From: Caloranaerobacter ferrireducens
GTDB taxonomy: Bacteria; Bacillota; Clostridia; Tissierellales; Thermohalobacteraceae
Length of the DNA stretch: 64,000 nucleotides
Direction: 5' to 3'
Assembly: GCF_001730685.1 (NCBI RefSeq)
Contig: NZ_MDJR01000006.1
Location: forward strand, 1 to 64,000
The notes below the pieces were generated by a model that saw only the letters and a program-made list of their open reading frames with translations, did no database searches and was not told the origin of the DNA. The position numbers and the translations under genes are program-made. Positions 9,622-18,598 of the stretch are shown piece by piece (the first letter of the stretch is position 1; each line of letters starts with the position of its first letter).

Positions 9622-10482
9622 TTATTGTTCTTTATTTGCTTTCACTATATATTTACCTTGAGGAACATCTCCAAACAAATATACTCCACCAGCTATAGTC
9701 TTTGTATATCTTATAGGAATTAACGTTGGATTTTCTGGATCTCCAGTTACTTCGTAAAGAATAACTACAGCCCCCTCAATTGGATTGCCTTGCGAATCTT
9801 TTATAATTCCATTAATAGTTCCTTTAGATTGTTCAGGTGCAATTTGAATTGTAGTTTGCAATCTAGTTATTGAACCAGGTTGAGTTATCTGAATTTCTAC
9901 ATCTGTAGTTTTATATCCTAATCCTGATAAACGAACAAAATAATTTCCAATTGGTAAATTTACAAATGCATACTGTCCATATTCATTTGTTATAGTTGAT
10001 ACTACGACAATTTCCTGATCATTTTCCATCCTAATTAATGTTGCTTGAAGGTTAGACACCGGATTATCATCTATATCAACTACGTGTCCAGCAATAGCTG
10101 AGTTACTTGCATCTGGATCTGGCTGCATTACTATATCTAATGCTACTGTTTGCCCTGCTGCTATAGCAATTGCCTGTGTTTCAGCTAATAGATATCCTTG
10201 TTTTATTGCATACACATGCAATTCAGATGCTGGGATTATATTCGAAATATCATATTTTCCATACGCATCCGTTAATGTGTGATACAAAGGGTTATGGTCT
10301 TTATCTAATACTTTTACTAAAGCGCCTTCAATAGGGTCTCCATTAGGATCTGTAACAGTACCTGTTATTGAACCTGTATCTAAATACGGATTTACATCAA
10401 GCTGAACGTCTAAACGTATCTCTTGACCTATATCTTGAATTTCCCCTAATTGAGATTGTGTTAGTTTATATAATTCAGACAT
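9622..10482 (-). CDS. Carboxypeptidase-regulatory-like repeat protein, first paralog
   Basis: This 286-residue protein is the first gene of the three-paralog run. The head YKLTQSQLGEIQDIGQEIRL is followed by three Ig-like units with GDPIEGALVKVLDKDHNPLY, NPVSNLQATLIRM and GNPIEGAVVILYE. The first unit keeps the phrase NPLYH plus a following D-x-x-G-x-Y found at the same place in the second paralog. It starts with ATG after GGGGGC. No signal peptide is seen. It is the most ordered copy and possibly closest to the ancestral gene. Specific function is unknown. Confidence 0.78.
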   Translation of the reverse strand: MSELYKLTQSQLGEIQDIGQEIRLDVQLDVNPYLDTGSITGTVTDPNGDPIEGALVKVLDKDHNPLYHTLTDAYGKYDISNIIPASELHVYAIKQGYLLAETQAIAIAAGQTVALDIVMQPDPDASNSAIAGHVVDIDDNPVSNLQATLIRMENDQEIVVVSTITNEYGQYAFVNLPIGNYFVRLSGLGYKTTDVEIQITQPGSITRLQTTIQIAPEQSKGTINGIIKDSQGNPIEGAVVILYEVTGDPENPTLIPIRYTKTIAGGVYLFGDVPQGKYIVKANKEQ

Positions 10483-10610
10483 TCTAATGCCCCCTTTTTT
10501 TCTCTATTACACTTTTCCTGATTTATATATATGACAATTCTATATAGGCTGTTACATAGTTGATTATCAATAGCTAATAATAGAGGACATGGAATAGGAG
10601 ATAGACAAAA

Positions 10611-10639
10611 ATAAAAAGGACTCTAAACAGAGTCCTTTT
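10611..10639 (-). terminator. Terminator of the methylmalonyl-CoA operon
   Basis: An 11-bp stem AAAAGGACTCT/AGAGTCCTTTT with an AAAC loop overlaps the mmdB stop and is followed in the minus direction by TTTTTATTTTTG. Confidence 0.9.
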
Positions 10640-11819
10640 AACCTCCAAAGAACATTAACAATACTCCTGCTGCTATTGCAGAACCAATAACTCCCGCAAC
10701 GTTTGGTCCCATAGCATGCATTAAAAGGAAGTTAGCTGGATTTTCCTTTTGTCCTACCTTTTGTACAACTCTAGCTGCCATAGGAACTGCAGACACTCCT
10801 GCGGCACCTATTAATGGATTTACTTTGCCTCCAGAAACTTTATACATAATCTTTCCAAATATAACCCCTGCTGCTGTTCCTATTGAAAAAGCTATTAGCC
10901 CTAATACAATTATCTTAATTGTTGTTATATCAAGAAATGACTCAGCTTTAGCTGTAGCACCAACTGTTAATCCTAGGAAAATTGTAATTATATTAGATAG
11001 TGCATTTTGTGCAGTATTTGAAAGTCTTTCAACTACACCTGATTCTCTAATTAAATTACCAAACATAAGCATCCCAAGAAGTGGTGCTGATGATGGTAAT
11101 AATAATATACTGAATGTAGCAACAACTATAGGGAAAATAATCTTTTCCTTTTTTGAAACTGGTCTTAGCTGCTGCATTTTAACTTTTCTCTCTTTTTCAG
11201 TTGTAAGTGCTCTCATTATTGGTGGCTGTATAATTGGAACTAATGCCATGTAAGAATAGGCAGCCACGGCTATAGCACCTAATAGATGAGGTGCTAATCT
11301 AGTTGTTAAATATAATGCAGTAGGTCCATCCGCTCCTCCAATTATACCTATAGATGCAGCTTCAGGTCCTGTGAATCCTAAAAATATAGCGCCAATAAAA
11401 GTAAAGAATATACCAAATTGTGCAGCTGCTCCTAAAAGTAAACTTCTAGGATTAGCAATCAATGGACCAAAATCAGTCATCGCACCTACACATAAGAAAA
11501 TAATTGGAGGATAAATCCCTAACTTTGTTCCCTGATATAGGTAATATAATAGTCCTCCTACTTCTTTAGTTTTATAGACCATTTTACCTGTTACAGGATC
11601 TTTTACTAACTCTTTTACAGGTTCAGCCATAAGGCCACCTAATGGTAAATTAGTAAGCAACATACCAAAAGCAATTGGTATTAATAAATACGGCTCGTAT
11701 CCTTTTTTAATCGCCAAATAAAGAAGTGTGGAGGCAATTACAAGCATTATAACTTCCTTTATAGTTAATGCGGAAAAACCTGTACTTGTCCAAAACTGTT
11801 GCAATATATCTAAAAACAT
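10638..11819 (-). CDS. mmdB: Na+-translocating decarboxylase beta subunit
   Basis: This membrane subunit removes CO2 from carboxybiotin and couples it to Na+ export. The 393-residue protein is strongly hydrophobic with about nine to eleven membrane segments. It carries the family motifs [13 protein letters not shown] (about 121-133), [12 protein letters not shown] (about 160-171) and, near the C-terminus, [16 protein letters not shown] and [16 protein letters not shown]. It is the last gene of the operon, after the biotin carrier. Family members act with oxaloacetate, glutaconyl-CoA or methylmalonyl-CoA; the neighbouring mutase and epimerase point to methylmalonyl-CoA. Confidence 0.95.
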   Translation of the reverse strand: MFLDILQQFWTSTGFSALTIKEVIMLVIASTLLYLAIKKGYEPYLLIPIAFGMLLTNLPLGGLMAEPVKELVKDPVTGKMVYKTKEVGGLLYYLYQGTKLGIYPPIIFLCVGAMTDFGPLIANPRSLLLGAAAQFGIFFTFIGAIFLGFTGPEAASIGIIGGADGPTALYLTTRLAPHLLGAIAVAAYSYMALVPIIQPPIMRALTTEKERKVKMQQLRPVSKKEKIIFPIVVATFSILLLPSSAPLLGMLMFGNLIRESGVVERLSNTAQNALSNIITIFLGLTVGATAKAESFLDITTIKIIVLGLIAFSIGTAAGVIFGKIMYKVSGGKVNPLIGAAGVSAVPMAARVVQKVGQKENPANFLLMHAMGPNVAGVIGSAIAAGVLLMFFGG

Positions 11820-11852
11820 TTAGGTTTACCCCACTTTCTGATTTATTTAAAT

Positions 11853-12260
11853 TTATTCAAGTGATACTAATGCATCACCTGCATTTACAGAAGCACCTTT
11901 AGTTGTATTTATACTAACTACTTTACCATCTCTTGGTGCTACTATTTCATTTTCCATTTTCATAGCTTCAAGTATTACTAAAACTTGACCACTCTTAACA
12001 TTATCTCCTTCTTTAACTTTTATATCTAATATAGTTCCTGGCATTGGAGCTTCTACTGTTTCAGCTCCTTGTGGAACTGGTTTTGCTTCTACTTCTTTTT
12101 TAGGTTCAGCTTTTGGTTCTCTTTTTATTTCCTTTTCTGGTGTTTTAACAACAGGTTTATCAACAACAGGTGCACTCACTCTCTCTGATGCTCCCTGTCT
12201 TACTTCTTCAACCTCAACCTCATATTTCTTTCCATTAACTGTAATTATATATTTTTTCAT
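11853..12260 (-). CDS. mmdC: Biotin carrier subunit of methylmalonyl-CoA decarboxylase
   Basis: Carries CO2 on biotin between the carboxyltransferase and the membrane pump. The 135-residue protein has an N-terminal region, a Pro/Lys/Glu-rich linker (about 25-65, with repeated PK and EPK) and a C-terminal biotinyl domain. The modified lysine is in LEAMKMENEIVAP, about 35 residues before a conserved hydrophobic end (GASVNAGDALVSLE). The flexible linker is typical of these swinging carriers. BirA from the neighbouring locus should modify it. Confidence 0.94.
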   Translation of the reverse strand: MKKYIITVNGKKYEVEVEEVRQGASERVSAPVVDKPVVKTPEKEIKREPKAEPKKEVEAKPVPQGAETVEAPMPGTILDIKVKEGDNVKSGQVLVILEAMKMENEIVAPRDGKVVSINTTKGASVNAGDALVSLE

Positions 12261-12283
12261 TTTTTAGCCTCCTTATCTATCGA

Positions 12284-12640
12284 TTAATTCATCTGCTTAA
12301 GTCTGCCAGCTCTAGCCCAAATCGGTGTTTTTGTAGGTATTCTTCTTATATTTCTCACCTTAATTTCAGAAGCTGGCCTAGAGATACTTGCTGCAATAGC
12401 AGCTGTTATAACTGCTATTAGCTCTTCATCATCTTCTTCATTAATAGTTTCTTTTGGCACACTTTTTTCAGGTTTAATATCTTTTTTTTGCTCTTTATCT
12501 ACCTTTTTATTATCTTTATAAAAGATAAATCTAAATCCATCTATAATATAAGAAATAATAAGTAGTGCCAAGAAAACTATACCCATACTAAATACTGTAA
12601 CTATCAAAGCTTGACTTAAAGTAACCTTATCTCCTAGCAA
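12284..12640 (-). CDS. mmdD: Decarboxylase delta subunit (OadG family)
   Basis: A small membrane anchor of the Na+-pumping decarboxylase. The 118-residue protein has one N-terminal transmembrane segment (LIVTVFSMGIVFLALLIISYI, about 13-33, written here as two parts LIVTVFSMGIV and FLALLIISYI), a charged middle (KDNKKVDKEQKKDIKPEKS) and a C-terminal AVITAAIAASISRPASEIKV, a pattern seen in OadG/MmdD proteins. The start is TTG after GAGGTGATATAA. It lies between the alpha and carrier genes with short spacers, so it belongs to the complex. Confidence 0.88.
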   Translation of the reverse strand: MLGDKVTLSQALIVTVFSMGIVFLALLIISYIIDGFRFIFYKDNKKVDKEQKKDIKPEKSVPKETINEEDDEELIAVITAAIAASISRPASEIKVRNIRRIPTKTPIWARAGRLKQMN

Positions 12641-12653
12641 TTATATCACCTCT

Positions 12654-14201
12654 TTATAGGGGCATATTTCCGTGCTTCTTAGCCGGTCTATTTTCCCTCT
12701 TACTTGATAACATATCAAATGCACTAATAACTCTTTGTCTTGTAGTCATAGGTTCAATTATATCATCAACAAATCCCCTTGAAGCAGCTACATATGGATT
12801 TGCTACTGTATCTCTATACTCTTTAATCTTTTCAGTTCTTGTAGTTAATGGATCATCTGAATTCTGTATTTCTTTCCTGAAAATAATATTCGCAGCTCCT
12901 TCAGGTCCCATAACAGCAATTTCCGCATTAGGCCATGCAAATACAAAATCTGCACCCATATCTTTACTACACATGGCAAGATATGAACCACCATATGCCT
13001 TTCTTATAACCAAAGTAACCTTTGGTACAGTAGCCTCACTATATGCATATAGCATTTTTGCTCCATGTCTTATAATTCCACCATATTCTTGATCTGTTCC
13101 TGGTAAGAAGCCTGGAACATCTACTAAATTTAACAATGGTATATTAAAAGCGTCACAAGTTCTTATAAATCTTGAAGCTTTATCTGCAGCATTAATATCT
13201 AAACAACCAGCAAGTACCTTAGGTTGATTTGCAATTACCCCAACTGATTTACCATTTAATCTTATAAAACCTGTTATGATATTTTGAGCAAAATAAGGCT
13301 GTACTTCAAAGAAATCTCCATTATCAGCTATTATTTTTATTATTTCTTTCATATCATATGGTTTATTAGGATTGTCAGGTACAATCTCATTTAATATTTC
13401 ATCTATTCTATTCATATCATCATCAGTATCAAATGCTGGAGGATCCTCTAAATTATTTGATGGTAAAAAGCTTAATAATTTTCTTATTCTATTTATAGCA
13501 TCCTCTTCTGTACTATCAATAAAATGTGCAACTCCACTCACACTATTGTGAGTCATAGCTCCTCCAAGCTTTTCTGCAGAAACATCTTCGCCAGTTACAG
13601 TCTTAATAACCTGTGGTCCTGTAATAAACATCTTACTTGTATTCTCTATCATAAATATGAAGTCTGTAAGTGCTGGTGAATATACAGCTCCTCCTGCACA
13701 TGGTCCCATAATTACTGATATCTGAGGAATAACTCCTGATGATATAGTATTTTTATAAAATATTCTACCATAACCTGATAAGGCATCTACACCTTCTTGT
13801 ATTCTAGCTCCTCCTGAATCGTTTAATCCAATTATAGGTGCCCCCATTTTTAATGCCATATCCTGTACTTTGCAAATTTTAGCAGCATGCATTTCTCCTA
13901 GAGAACCACCTATAACAGTAAAATCTTGAGCATAAACGAATACAAGTCTACCATCGATTGTTCCATAACCAGTCACTACACCTTCCCCTGGTGCTTTCTT
14001 TTTATCCATTCCAAAATTAGTACATCTATGTTCAACGAAAGCATCTAATTCAACAAAACTTCCTTCATCAAGTAATAAATTTATTCTCTCTCTTGCTGTC
14101 AATTTACCACTTTTATGCTGCTTCTCTATTTTATCAATGCCTCCACCTAGCCTAATTTTCTCTTTAGCCGCCCTAAGCTTCTCTATCTTTTCAATTGACA
14201 T
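12654..14201 (-). CDS. mmdA: Methylmalonyl-CoA decarboxylase alpha subunit (carboxyltransferase)
   Basis: Moves the carboxyl group from methylmalonyl-CoA to the biotin carrier, giving propionyl-CoA. The 515-residue protein has both crotonase-like carboxyltransferase halves. The N-terminal half shows GLNDSGGARIQEGVDAL and GPCAGGAVYSPALTDF; the C-terminal half shows NLVDVPGFLPGTDQEYGGI and RKAYGGSYLAMCSKDMGADF. Length is typical. Propionyl-CoA carboxylase beta chains share these motifs; the operon with mmdB, mmdC and mmdD supports decarboxylation. It is the first of the decarboxylase genes and directly follows mce. Confidence 0.95.
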   Translation of the reverse strand: MSIEKIEKLRAAKEKIRLGGGIDKIEKQHKSGKLTARERINLLLDEGSFVELDAFVEHRCTNFGMDKKKAPGEGVVTGYGTIDGRLVFVYAQDFTVIGGSLGEMHAAKICKVQDMALKMGAPIIGLNDSGGARIQEGVDALSGYGRIFYKNTISSGVIPQISVIMGPCAGGAVYSPALTDFIFMIENTSKMFITGPQVIKTVTGEDVSAEKLGGAMTHNSVSGVAHFIDSTEEDAINRIRKLLSFLPSNNLEDPPAFDTDDDMNRIDEILNEIVPDNPNKPYDMKEIIKIIADNGDFFEVQPYFAQNIITGFIRLNGKSVGVIANQPKVLAGCLDINAADKASRFIRTCDAFNIPLLNLVDVPGFLPGTDQEYGGIIRHGAKMLYAYSEATVPKVTLVIRKAYGGSYLAMCSKDMGADFVFAWPNAEIAVMGPEGAANIIFRKEIQNSDDPLTTRTEKIKEYRDTVANPYVAASRGFVDDIIEPMTTRQRVISAFDMLSSKRENRPAKKHGNMPL

Positions 14202-14242
14202 GAATTTACCTCCTTAGTCATAAAACTCATTAGGTATATATA

Positions 14243-14644
14243 TTAGTCTCTTTGACATAGTTCAATTAATACACCATAAGTGCTCTTTGGATGCAAGAAA
14301 GCTATTTTTGCACCACCTGCTCCGTATCTTGGCTTTTCATCTATCATTCTAATACCTTTACTTTTCATTTCTTCTATTGCTTTTTCTATATCGTCAACTC
14401 TATAAGCTATATGTTGAATTCCCTCTCCCTTTTTCTCAATATATCTTGCTATAGGTCCTTCCTTATCTGTTGACTCTAAAAGCTCAATTTCAGTATCGCC
14501 AATCGGTAAAAATGCTACTTTTACTTTTTGTTCTTCAACTATTTCAATTCCGTCTAATTTTAAGCCTAACACTTCTTGATAGAACTTCAAAGTTTCCTCT
14601 AAATTTTTAACTGCTATACCAATATGGTCTACCTTTTTTACCAT
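14243..14644 (-). CDS. mce: Methylmalonyl-CoA epimerase
   Basis: Interconverts the (R) and (S) forms of methylmalonyl-CoA, linking the mutase to the decarboxylase. The 133-residue protein has two VOC beta-alpha-beta-beta-beta units. The metal ligands appear as His in KVDHIGIAV (residue 6), Glu in IELLES, His in [12 protein letters not shown] and Glu in VLIELCQ at the C-terminus. It is flanked by meaB and mmdA, so its place in the pathway is clear. Confidence 0.95.
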   Translation of the reverse strand: MVKKVDHIGIAVKNLEETLKFYQEVLGLKLDGIEIVEEQKVKVAFLPIGDTEIELLESTDKEGPIARYIEKKGEGIQHIAYRVDDIEKAIEEMKSKGIRMIDEKPRYGAGGAKIAFLHPKSTYGVLIELCQRD

Positions 14645-14656
14645 TTTTTATCCTCC

Positions 14657-15592
14657 TTATTCTCCTAACATAGTAATGATTTTGTCCCTAGCAGTATAAG
14701 GATCTATTTCCCTTTTTGCAATTTTTTCAGACAATTTATCTAAATAATGCCCATTACTTGTCTTTTTCAGTACTATATCCATAAGTTTCTCTTCTACTAA
14801 TTTCAATACCTCTAATCTAGCATTTGCTAATCGTCGTTTATCAAATTCACCAGAGTTAATCATATACTCTCTATGCTCAATTATTTTTGCTAAAAGCTCA
14901 TCGATACCTGTATTATTAGATGCTGATACTTTAAGTACAGGTGGTTTCCAACCTCTATTTTCTCCAAACTCAAGCATCATTTCTATCTCTAAAGCAGTTT
15001 TATCTGCTCCATCTAAATCGCTTTTATTTACTGCAAATATATCCCCTATTTCCATAACACCAGCCTTTATAGCTTGTATATCATCTCCTAAACCTGGTAC
15101 CATAATCATAACAACAGTGTCTGCTATTTTAACTATATCAACTTCAGATTGACCAACCCCAACAGTCTCAACAAAAATATAATCTACTCCAAAAATATCT
15201 AATATCTTAATTGCTCCGTATGTTGCTTTCGAAAGTCCTCCTAATGAACCTCTAGTACCCATACTTCTAATAAATACACCAGGATCAGTTGCTAAATCTT
15301 GCATTCTTATTCTATCGCCTAATATCGCTCCACCTGTAAAGGGACTGGTAGGGTCTACTGCAATTATCCCAACCTTTTTGCCTCTTTTTCTTAATTCCTT
15401 TACTAATTTATCTGTTAAAGTACTTTTGCCACCACCAGGGGGCCCTGTTATACCAATGACATGAGCTTTTCCAGTGTGTTTATAAAGCTTCTTAATAAGA
15501 TTTACTGCTTCACTACTACCCATCTCAAACATTGATATAAGTCTTGCACAAGCTCTCTTGTCACCTTCAAGTAGTCTTTTTTCAAGCTCCAA
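14657..15592 (-). CDS. meaB: Methylmalonyl-CoA mutase-associated GTPase MeaB
   Basis: A G-protein chaperone that protects methylmalonyl-CoA mutase and gates cobalamin loading. The 311-residue protein has a Walker A GITGPPGGGKSTLTDKLV (about 47-64), the family signature FVETVGVGQSEVDIV (about 139-153), and NKSD for guanine recognition (about 182-185), with a helical C-terminal dimer arm. It lies between the small mutase subunit and the epimerase. The stop is 12 bp before mce. Length agrees with MeaB/ArgK proteins. Confidence 0.95.
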   Translation of the reverse strand: MELEKRLLEGDKRACARLISMFEMGSSEAVNLIKKLYKHTGKAHVIGITGPPGGGKSTLTDKLVKELRKRGKKVGIIAVDPTSPFTGGAILGDRIRMQDLATDPGVFIRSMGTRGSLGGLSKATYGAIKILDIFGVDYIFVETVGVGQSEVDIVKIADTVVMIMVPGLGDDIQAIKAGVMEIGDIFAVNKSDLDGADKTALEIEMMLEFGENRGWKPPVLKVSASNNTGIDELLAKIIEHREYMINSGEFDKRRLANARLEVLKLVEEKLMDIVLKKTSNGHYLDKLSEKIAKREIDPYTARDKIITMLGE

Positions 15593-15615
15593 ATTATTGC
15601 ACCACCTAAAAATTG

Positions 15616-16017
15616 CTATTTTCTTTTAACATGTTCCCTAATATAGTCTATTGCTACTGATGTAGGAGTCCCAGGAGTAAATATTTCTGATATTCCTGCT
15701 TCTTTCAAGAAAGGTATATCATCCTCAGGAATAACTCCACCACCTACTACTAAAACATCTTCAGCTCCTTGTTCTCTTAATAAATTAACTACTTTTGGAA
15801 ATAAATGATTATGAGCACCTGATAATATACTCATAGCCACTACATCTACATCTTCTTGAATAGCAGCTGCAACAATTTGCTCTGGAGTTTGTCTTAAACC
15901 TGTATAAATAACTTCCATGCCAGCATCTCTAAGTGCTCTAGCAATTACTTTTGCTCCTCTATCATGCCCATCTAGGCCTGGCTTGGCTACTAGTACTCTA
16001 ATAGGTCTTTCACTCAT
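15616..16017 (-). CDS. mcmB: Methylmalonyl-CoA mutase, cobalamin-binding small subunit
   Basis: Binds adenosylcobalamin and pairs with the large subunit to isomerise succinyl-CoA and methylmalonyl-CoA. The 133-residue protein is a complete B12-binding Rossmann domain. The axial His motif [10 protein letters not shown] is at about residues 16-25, the SILSGAHNH loop near 83, and the [11 protein letters not shown] loop near 106. As in archaea and many Clostridia, the mutase is split into two genes rather than fused. Confidence 0.95.
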   Translation of the reverse strand: MSERPIRVLVAKPGLDGHDRGAKVIARALRDAGMEVIYTGLRQTPEQIVAAAIQEDVDVVAMSILSGAHNHLFPKVVNLLREQGAEDVLVVGGGVIPEDDIPFLKEAGISEIFTPGTPTSVAIDYIREHVKRK

Positions 16018-16086
16018 TATTAAACCTCCTCAAAGATAATAGTATAAGTTTTGCCAAAACAAAACTAACCCTTTTAGTTTACATTT

Positions 16087-17766
16087 TTATAGAATTATTG
16101 AAGGCTGATATTCTCCAAACTCTTCTCTTAGCACGCCACAGATTTCTCCTAGTGTAGCATAGGCTTTAACCGCATCTAAAATATATGGCATTGTATTTTC
16201 ATTAGTTCTCGCAGCTTTTCTTAAAGCCTCAAGAGTTTCTTTTACTTTTTCATTATCTCTTTCTGCTCTTAATTTTCTTAATTTTTCTTTTTGCAACTCA
16301 CCTACTGAAGGATCTACTTTTAATATGTCTTTGTGACCTTCTTCTTCTATTTGATATTTATTAACACCAACTACTATTCTCTTTCCTGTTTCTACTTCCA
16401 TTTGATATCTATATGCACTATCTTGAATTTCTTTTTGTATAAATCCTTTCTCTATAGCTTTAGGAGAACCACCAAGCTCATCTATTTTCTTGATGTACTC
16501 ATAAGCTTCCTCTTCTATTCTCTTAGTTAAGCTTTCTATATAATATGAACCTGCTAATGGATCTATAGTTTCAGTAACTCCACTTTCATGAGCCACTATT
16601 TGCTGAGTCCTTAAAGCTATTCTAACTGAATCTTCTGTTGGTAATGCCAATGCTTCATCTCTAGAATTAGTATGAAGTGATTGAGTTCCACCTAATACAG
16701 CTGCTAAAGTTTGAATTGTTACACGAATTATATTATTATCCGGCTGCTGAGCTGTTAGAGTAGAACCAGCTGTTTGAGTATGGAATTTCATAATCATTGA
16801 TTTCTTGTTCTTAGCATTAAATCTTTCTTTCATAATTCTTGCCCATAATTTTCTCGCTGCTCTAAACTTAGCAACTTCTTCTAATAAGTCATTATGAGCA
16901 TTGAAGAAGAATGATAATCTAGGTGCAAATGAATCAACATCAAGTCCAGCTTTAATAGCTGCCTCAACATAAGCTATACCATTGGCAATAGTAAATGCAA
17001 CCTCTTGAACAGCTGTAGAACCTGCTTCTCTTATATGGTATCCACTGATACTTATTGTATTCCAATTTGGAACATTCTTTGAGCAGTATTCAAATATATC
17101 TGTAATAAGTCTCATTGAAGGTTGAGGTGGGAATATATAAGTTCCTCTTGCTATATATTCCTTTAAAATATCATTTTGTATAGTTCCTCTTAATTTATCC
17201 TTTGATACTCCTTGCTTTTCTGCTACTGCTATATACATAGCCAATAATACTGCAGCAGGAGCATTTATAGTCATAGAAGTACTTACCTTATCTAGAGGAA
17301 TACCATCAAAAAGAATCTCCATATCTTTTAGAGAATCTACCGCAACTCCAACCTTACCTACCTCTCCCTCTGAAAGAGGATGATCTGAATCGTATCCAAT
17401 CTGAGTTGGTAAGTCAAAAGCTACACTAAGCCCAGTCTGTCCTTGCTCTAGTAAGTACTTATACCTCTTATTTGACTCTTCTGCTGTTGCAAAACCTGCG
17501 TATTGTCTCATTGTCCAAAGCCTACCTCTATACATCGTAGGCTGTACACCACGTGTAAATGGATATTGTCCAGGATACCCTAAATCTTCATTATAGTCCA
17601 AATCCTTAATATCTTCTGGTGTATAAAGTCTCTTAACTTCCAATCCTGAACCTGTTGTGAATTTTTCTTTTCTTTCAGGAAATCTTGAAATAGTTTTTGA
17701 TAATGTAGAATTTTCCCATTCCTTTTTAGCATCTGAAATTTTTTCTAGTTTTTCATTATCAAACAT
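16087..17766 (-). CDS. mcmA: Methylmalonyl-CoA mutase, large catalytic subunit
   Basis: The catalytic TIM-barrel subunit that makes methylmalonyl-CoA from succinyl-CoA. The 559-residue protein shows [20 protein letters not shown] (about 73-92), the CoA-channel region [18 protein letters not shown] (about 114-131) and [19 protein letters not shown] (about 328-346). It lacks the B12 domain, which mcmB supplies. It is first in the eight-gene operon. The region upstream (17767-18110) holds the promoter, which I could not define with confidence. Confidence 0.96.
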   Translation of the reverse strand: MFDNEKLEKISDAKKEWENSTLSKTISRFPERKEKFTTGSGLEVKRLYTPEDIKDLDYNEDLGYPGQYPFTRGVQPTMYRGRLWTMRQYAGFATAEESNKRYKYLLEQGQTGLSVAFDLPTQIGYDSDHPLSEGEVGKVGVAVDSLKDMEILFDGIPLDKVSTSMTINAPAAVLLAMYIAVAEKQGVSKDKLRGTIQNDILKEYIARGTYIFPPQPSMRLITDIFEYCSKNVPNWNTISISGYHIREAGSTAVQEVAFTIANGIAYVEAAIKAGLDVDSFAPRLSFFFNAHNDLLEEVAKFRAARKLWARIMKERFNAKNKKSMIMKFHTQTAGSTLTAQQPDNNIIRVTIQTLAAVLGGTQSLHTNSRDEALALPTEDSVRIALRTQQIVAHESGVTETIDPLAGSYYIESLTKRIEEEAYEYIKKIDELGGSPKAIEKGFIQKEIQDSAYRYQMEVETGKRIVVGVNKYQIEEEGHKDILKVDPSVGELQKEKLRKLRAERDNEKVKETLEALRKAARTNENTMPYILDAVKAYATLGEICGVLREEFGEYQPSIIL

Positions 17767-18110
17767 CTGTAATCCTCCTTTTTAAGTAGGCCATGGTTTA
17801 ATACGGACAGTTAAGCAAATGTTTTCCTGCCCAAATATAGACTATTATACAATTCAAAATTTTGCAATATATATTTCAATTTTTTTAAATATTGAAGTAT
17901 ATTTTTCACAAATAGAATTATTCTATACATAAAAAATTATTCCTCTAATTATTTATTATTTTTCCTAATTAATTTTTTGCTCGATTGGTAATTTATTGAA
18001 ACAAAAGATTGTAAAAGGATATTTTAGTCATTCGCTATTGGCTTTTGGCTATATGGTTTTATACTATATTTCAAAAAAAATAGAAGCATAAGCTCTTTAA
18101 ACTTATGCTT
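17767..18110. other. Non-coding gap upstream of mcmA
   Basis: This 344-bp AT-rich gap between the mutase operon and the thioesterase gene holds no convincing gene. It contains a TATAAT on the minus strand without a clear -35, a short GCTATTGGCTTTTGGCTA tract like other intergenic tracts in the window, and at its right end the thioesterase terminator. Confidence 0.5.
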
Positions 18111-18119
18111 CTATTTTTT
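18075..18119 (-). terminator. Terminator after the thioesterase gene
   Basis: A stem of about 16 bp (arms around AAATAGAAGCATAAG and CTTATGCTTCTATTT) with a 9-nt loop overlaps the stop codon. Runs of A and T at the two ends make it possibly bidirectional. Confidence 0.85.
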
Positions 18120-18500
18120 ATTTATCTTTTCAAAAAACTCTTTTACATTTATTATATATCTAGTATGTGTACCTTTGCCTATTAATTTTTCCTCATCATA
18201 AGCCTCTACATCAAAATATAATTTTTTACCATCTATCTTTGTAAGTTTTGCTATACCTTTTACTTTCATACCAACTGGTGTAGCTCCTAAATGCTTAATA
18301 TCTACATGTATTCCTACAGTTGCATAACCTTCTCCTAATTCCTTATCTACTGCATTCAATGCAGCATTTTCCATAAGCCCTATCATCATTGGTGTCGCAA
18401 AAACATAAACATCTCCACTACCAAATTTCGCAGCTGTATCATCTTCAGTTACTATCTTCTCTGCTATACCTTCTAAGCCAACTTTCAAATTAAACTCCAT
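18111..18500 (-). CDS. Hot-dog thioesterase, fluoroacetyl-CoA thioesterase-like
   Basis: The 129-residue hot-dog protein resembles the FlK-type thioesterase family: [20 protein letters not shown] (about 25-44), then the helix [20 protein letters not shown] and the strand [19 protein letters not shown] with the usual His. It should hydrolyse an acyl-CoA. Its position beside the methylmalonyl-CoA operon suggests a short acyl-CoA housekeeping role, but the substrate is not shown by the sequence. It is its own transcription unit, bounded by terminators. Confidence 0.75.
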   Translation of the reverse strand: MEFNLKVGLEGIAEKIVTEDDTAAKFGSGDVYVFATPMMIGLMENAALNAVDKELGEGYATVGIHVDIKHLGATPVGMKVKGIAKLTKIDGKKLYFDVEAYDEEKLIGKGTHTRYIINVKEFFEKINKK

Positions 18501-18570
18501 ATACCCACCTTCCCTTTCTCTCTTTCTTTAATATCAAGAATTTATATCCAACTTTTATTATAACATAACT

Positions 18571-18598
18571 AAAAAAAAAAGTGGTCAATGACCACTTT
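18571..18598 (-). terminator. Terminator after ftsH
   Basis: Inverted repeat AGTGGTCA/TGACCACT with a flanking run of ten A on the plus strand, read as a T-run on the minus strand, next to the ftsH stop. Confidence 0.85.

Noticed and set aside
10483-10610. Sporulation-sigma promoter before the first repeat-protein gene
   Set aside because: CATATATAT is only partly like a sigma-E or sigma-K -10, and no matching -35 could be fixed.
10825-11253. A 142-codon plus-strand frame opposite mmdB
   Set aside because: Shadow of a strongly hydrophobic gene; no SD and no recognisable domain. The same holds for other plus-strand frames opposite long genes such as ftsH, accC and hbd.
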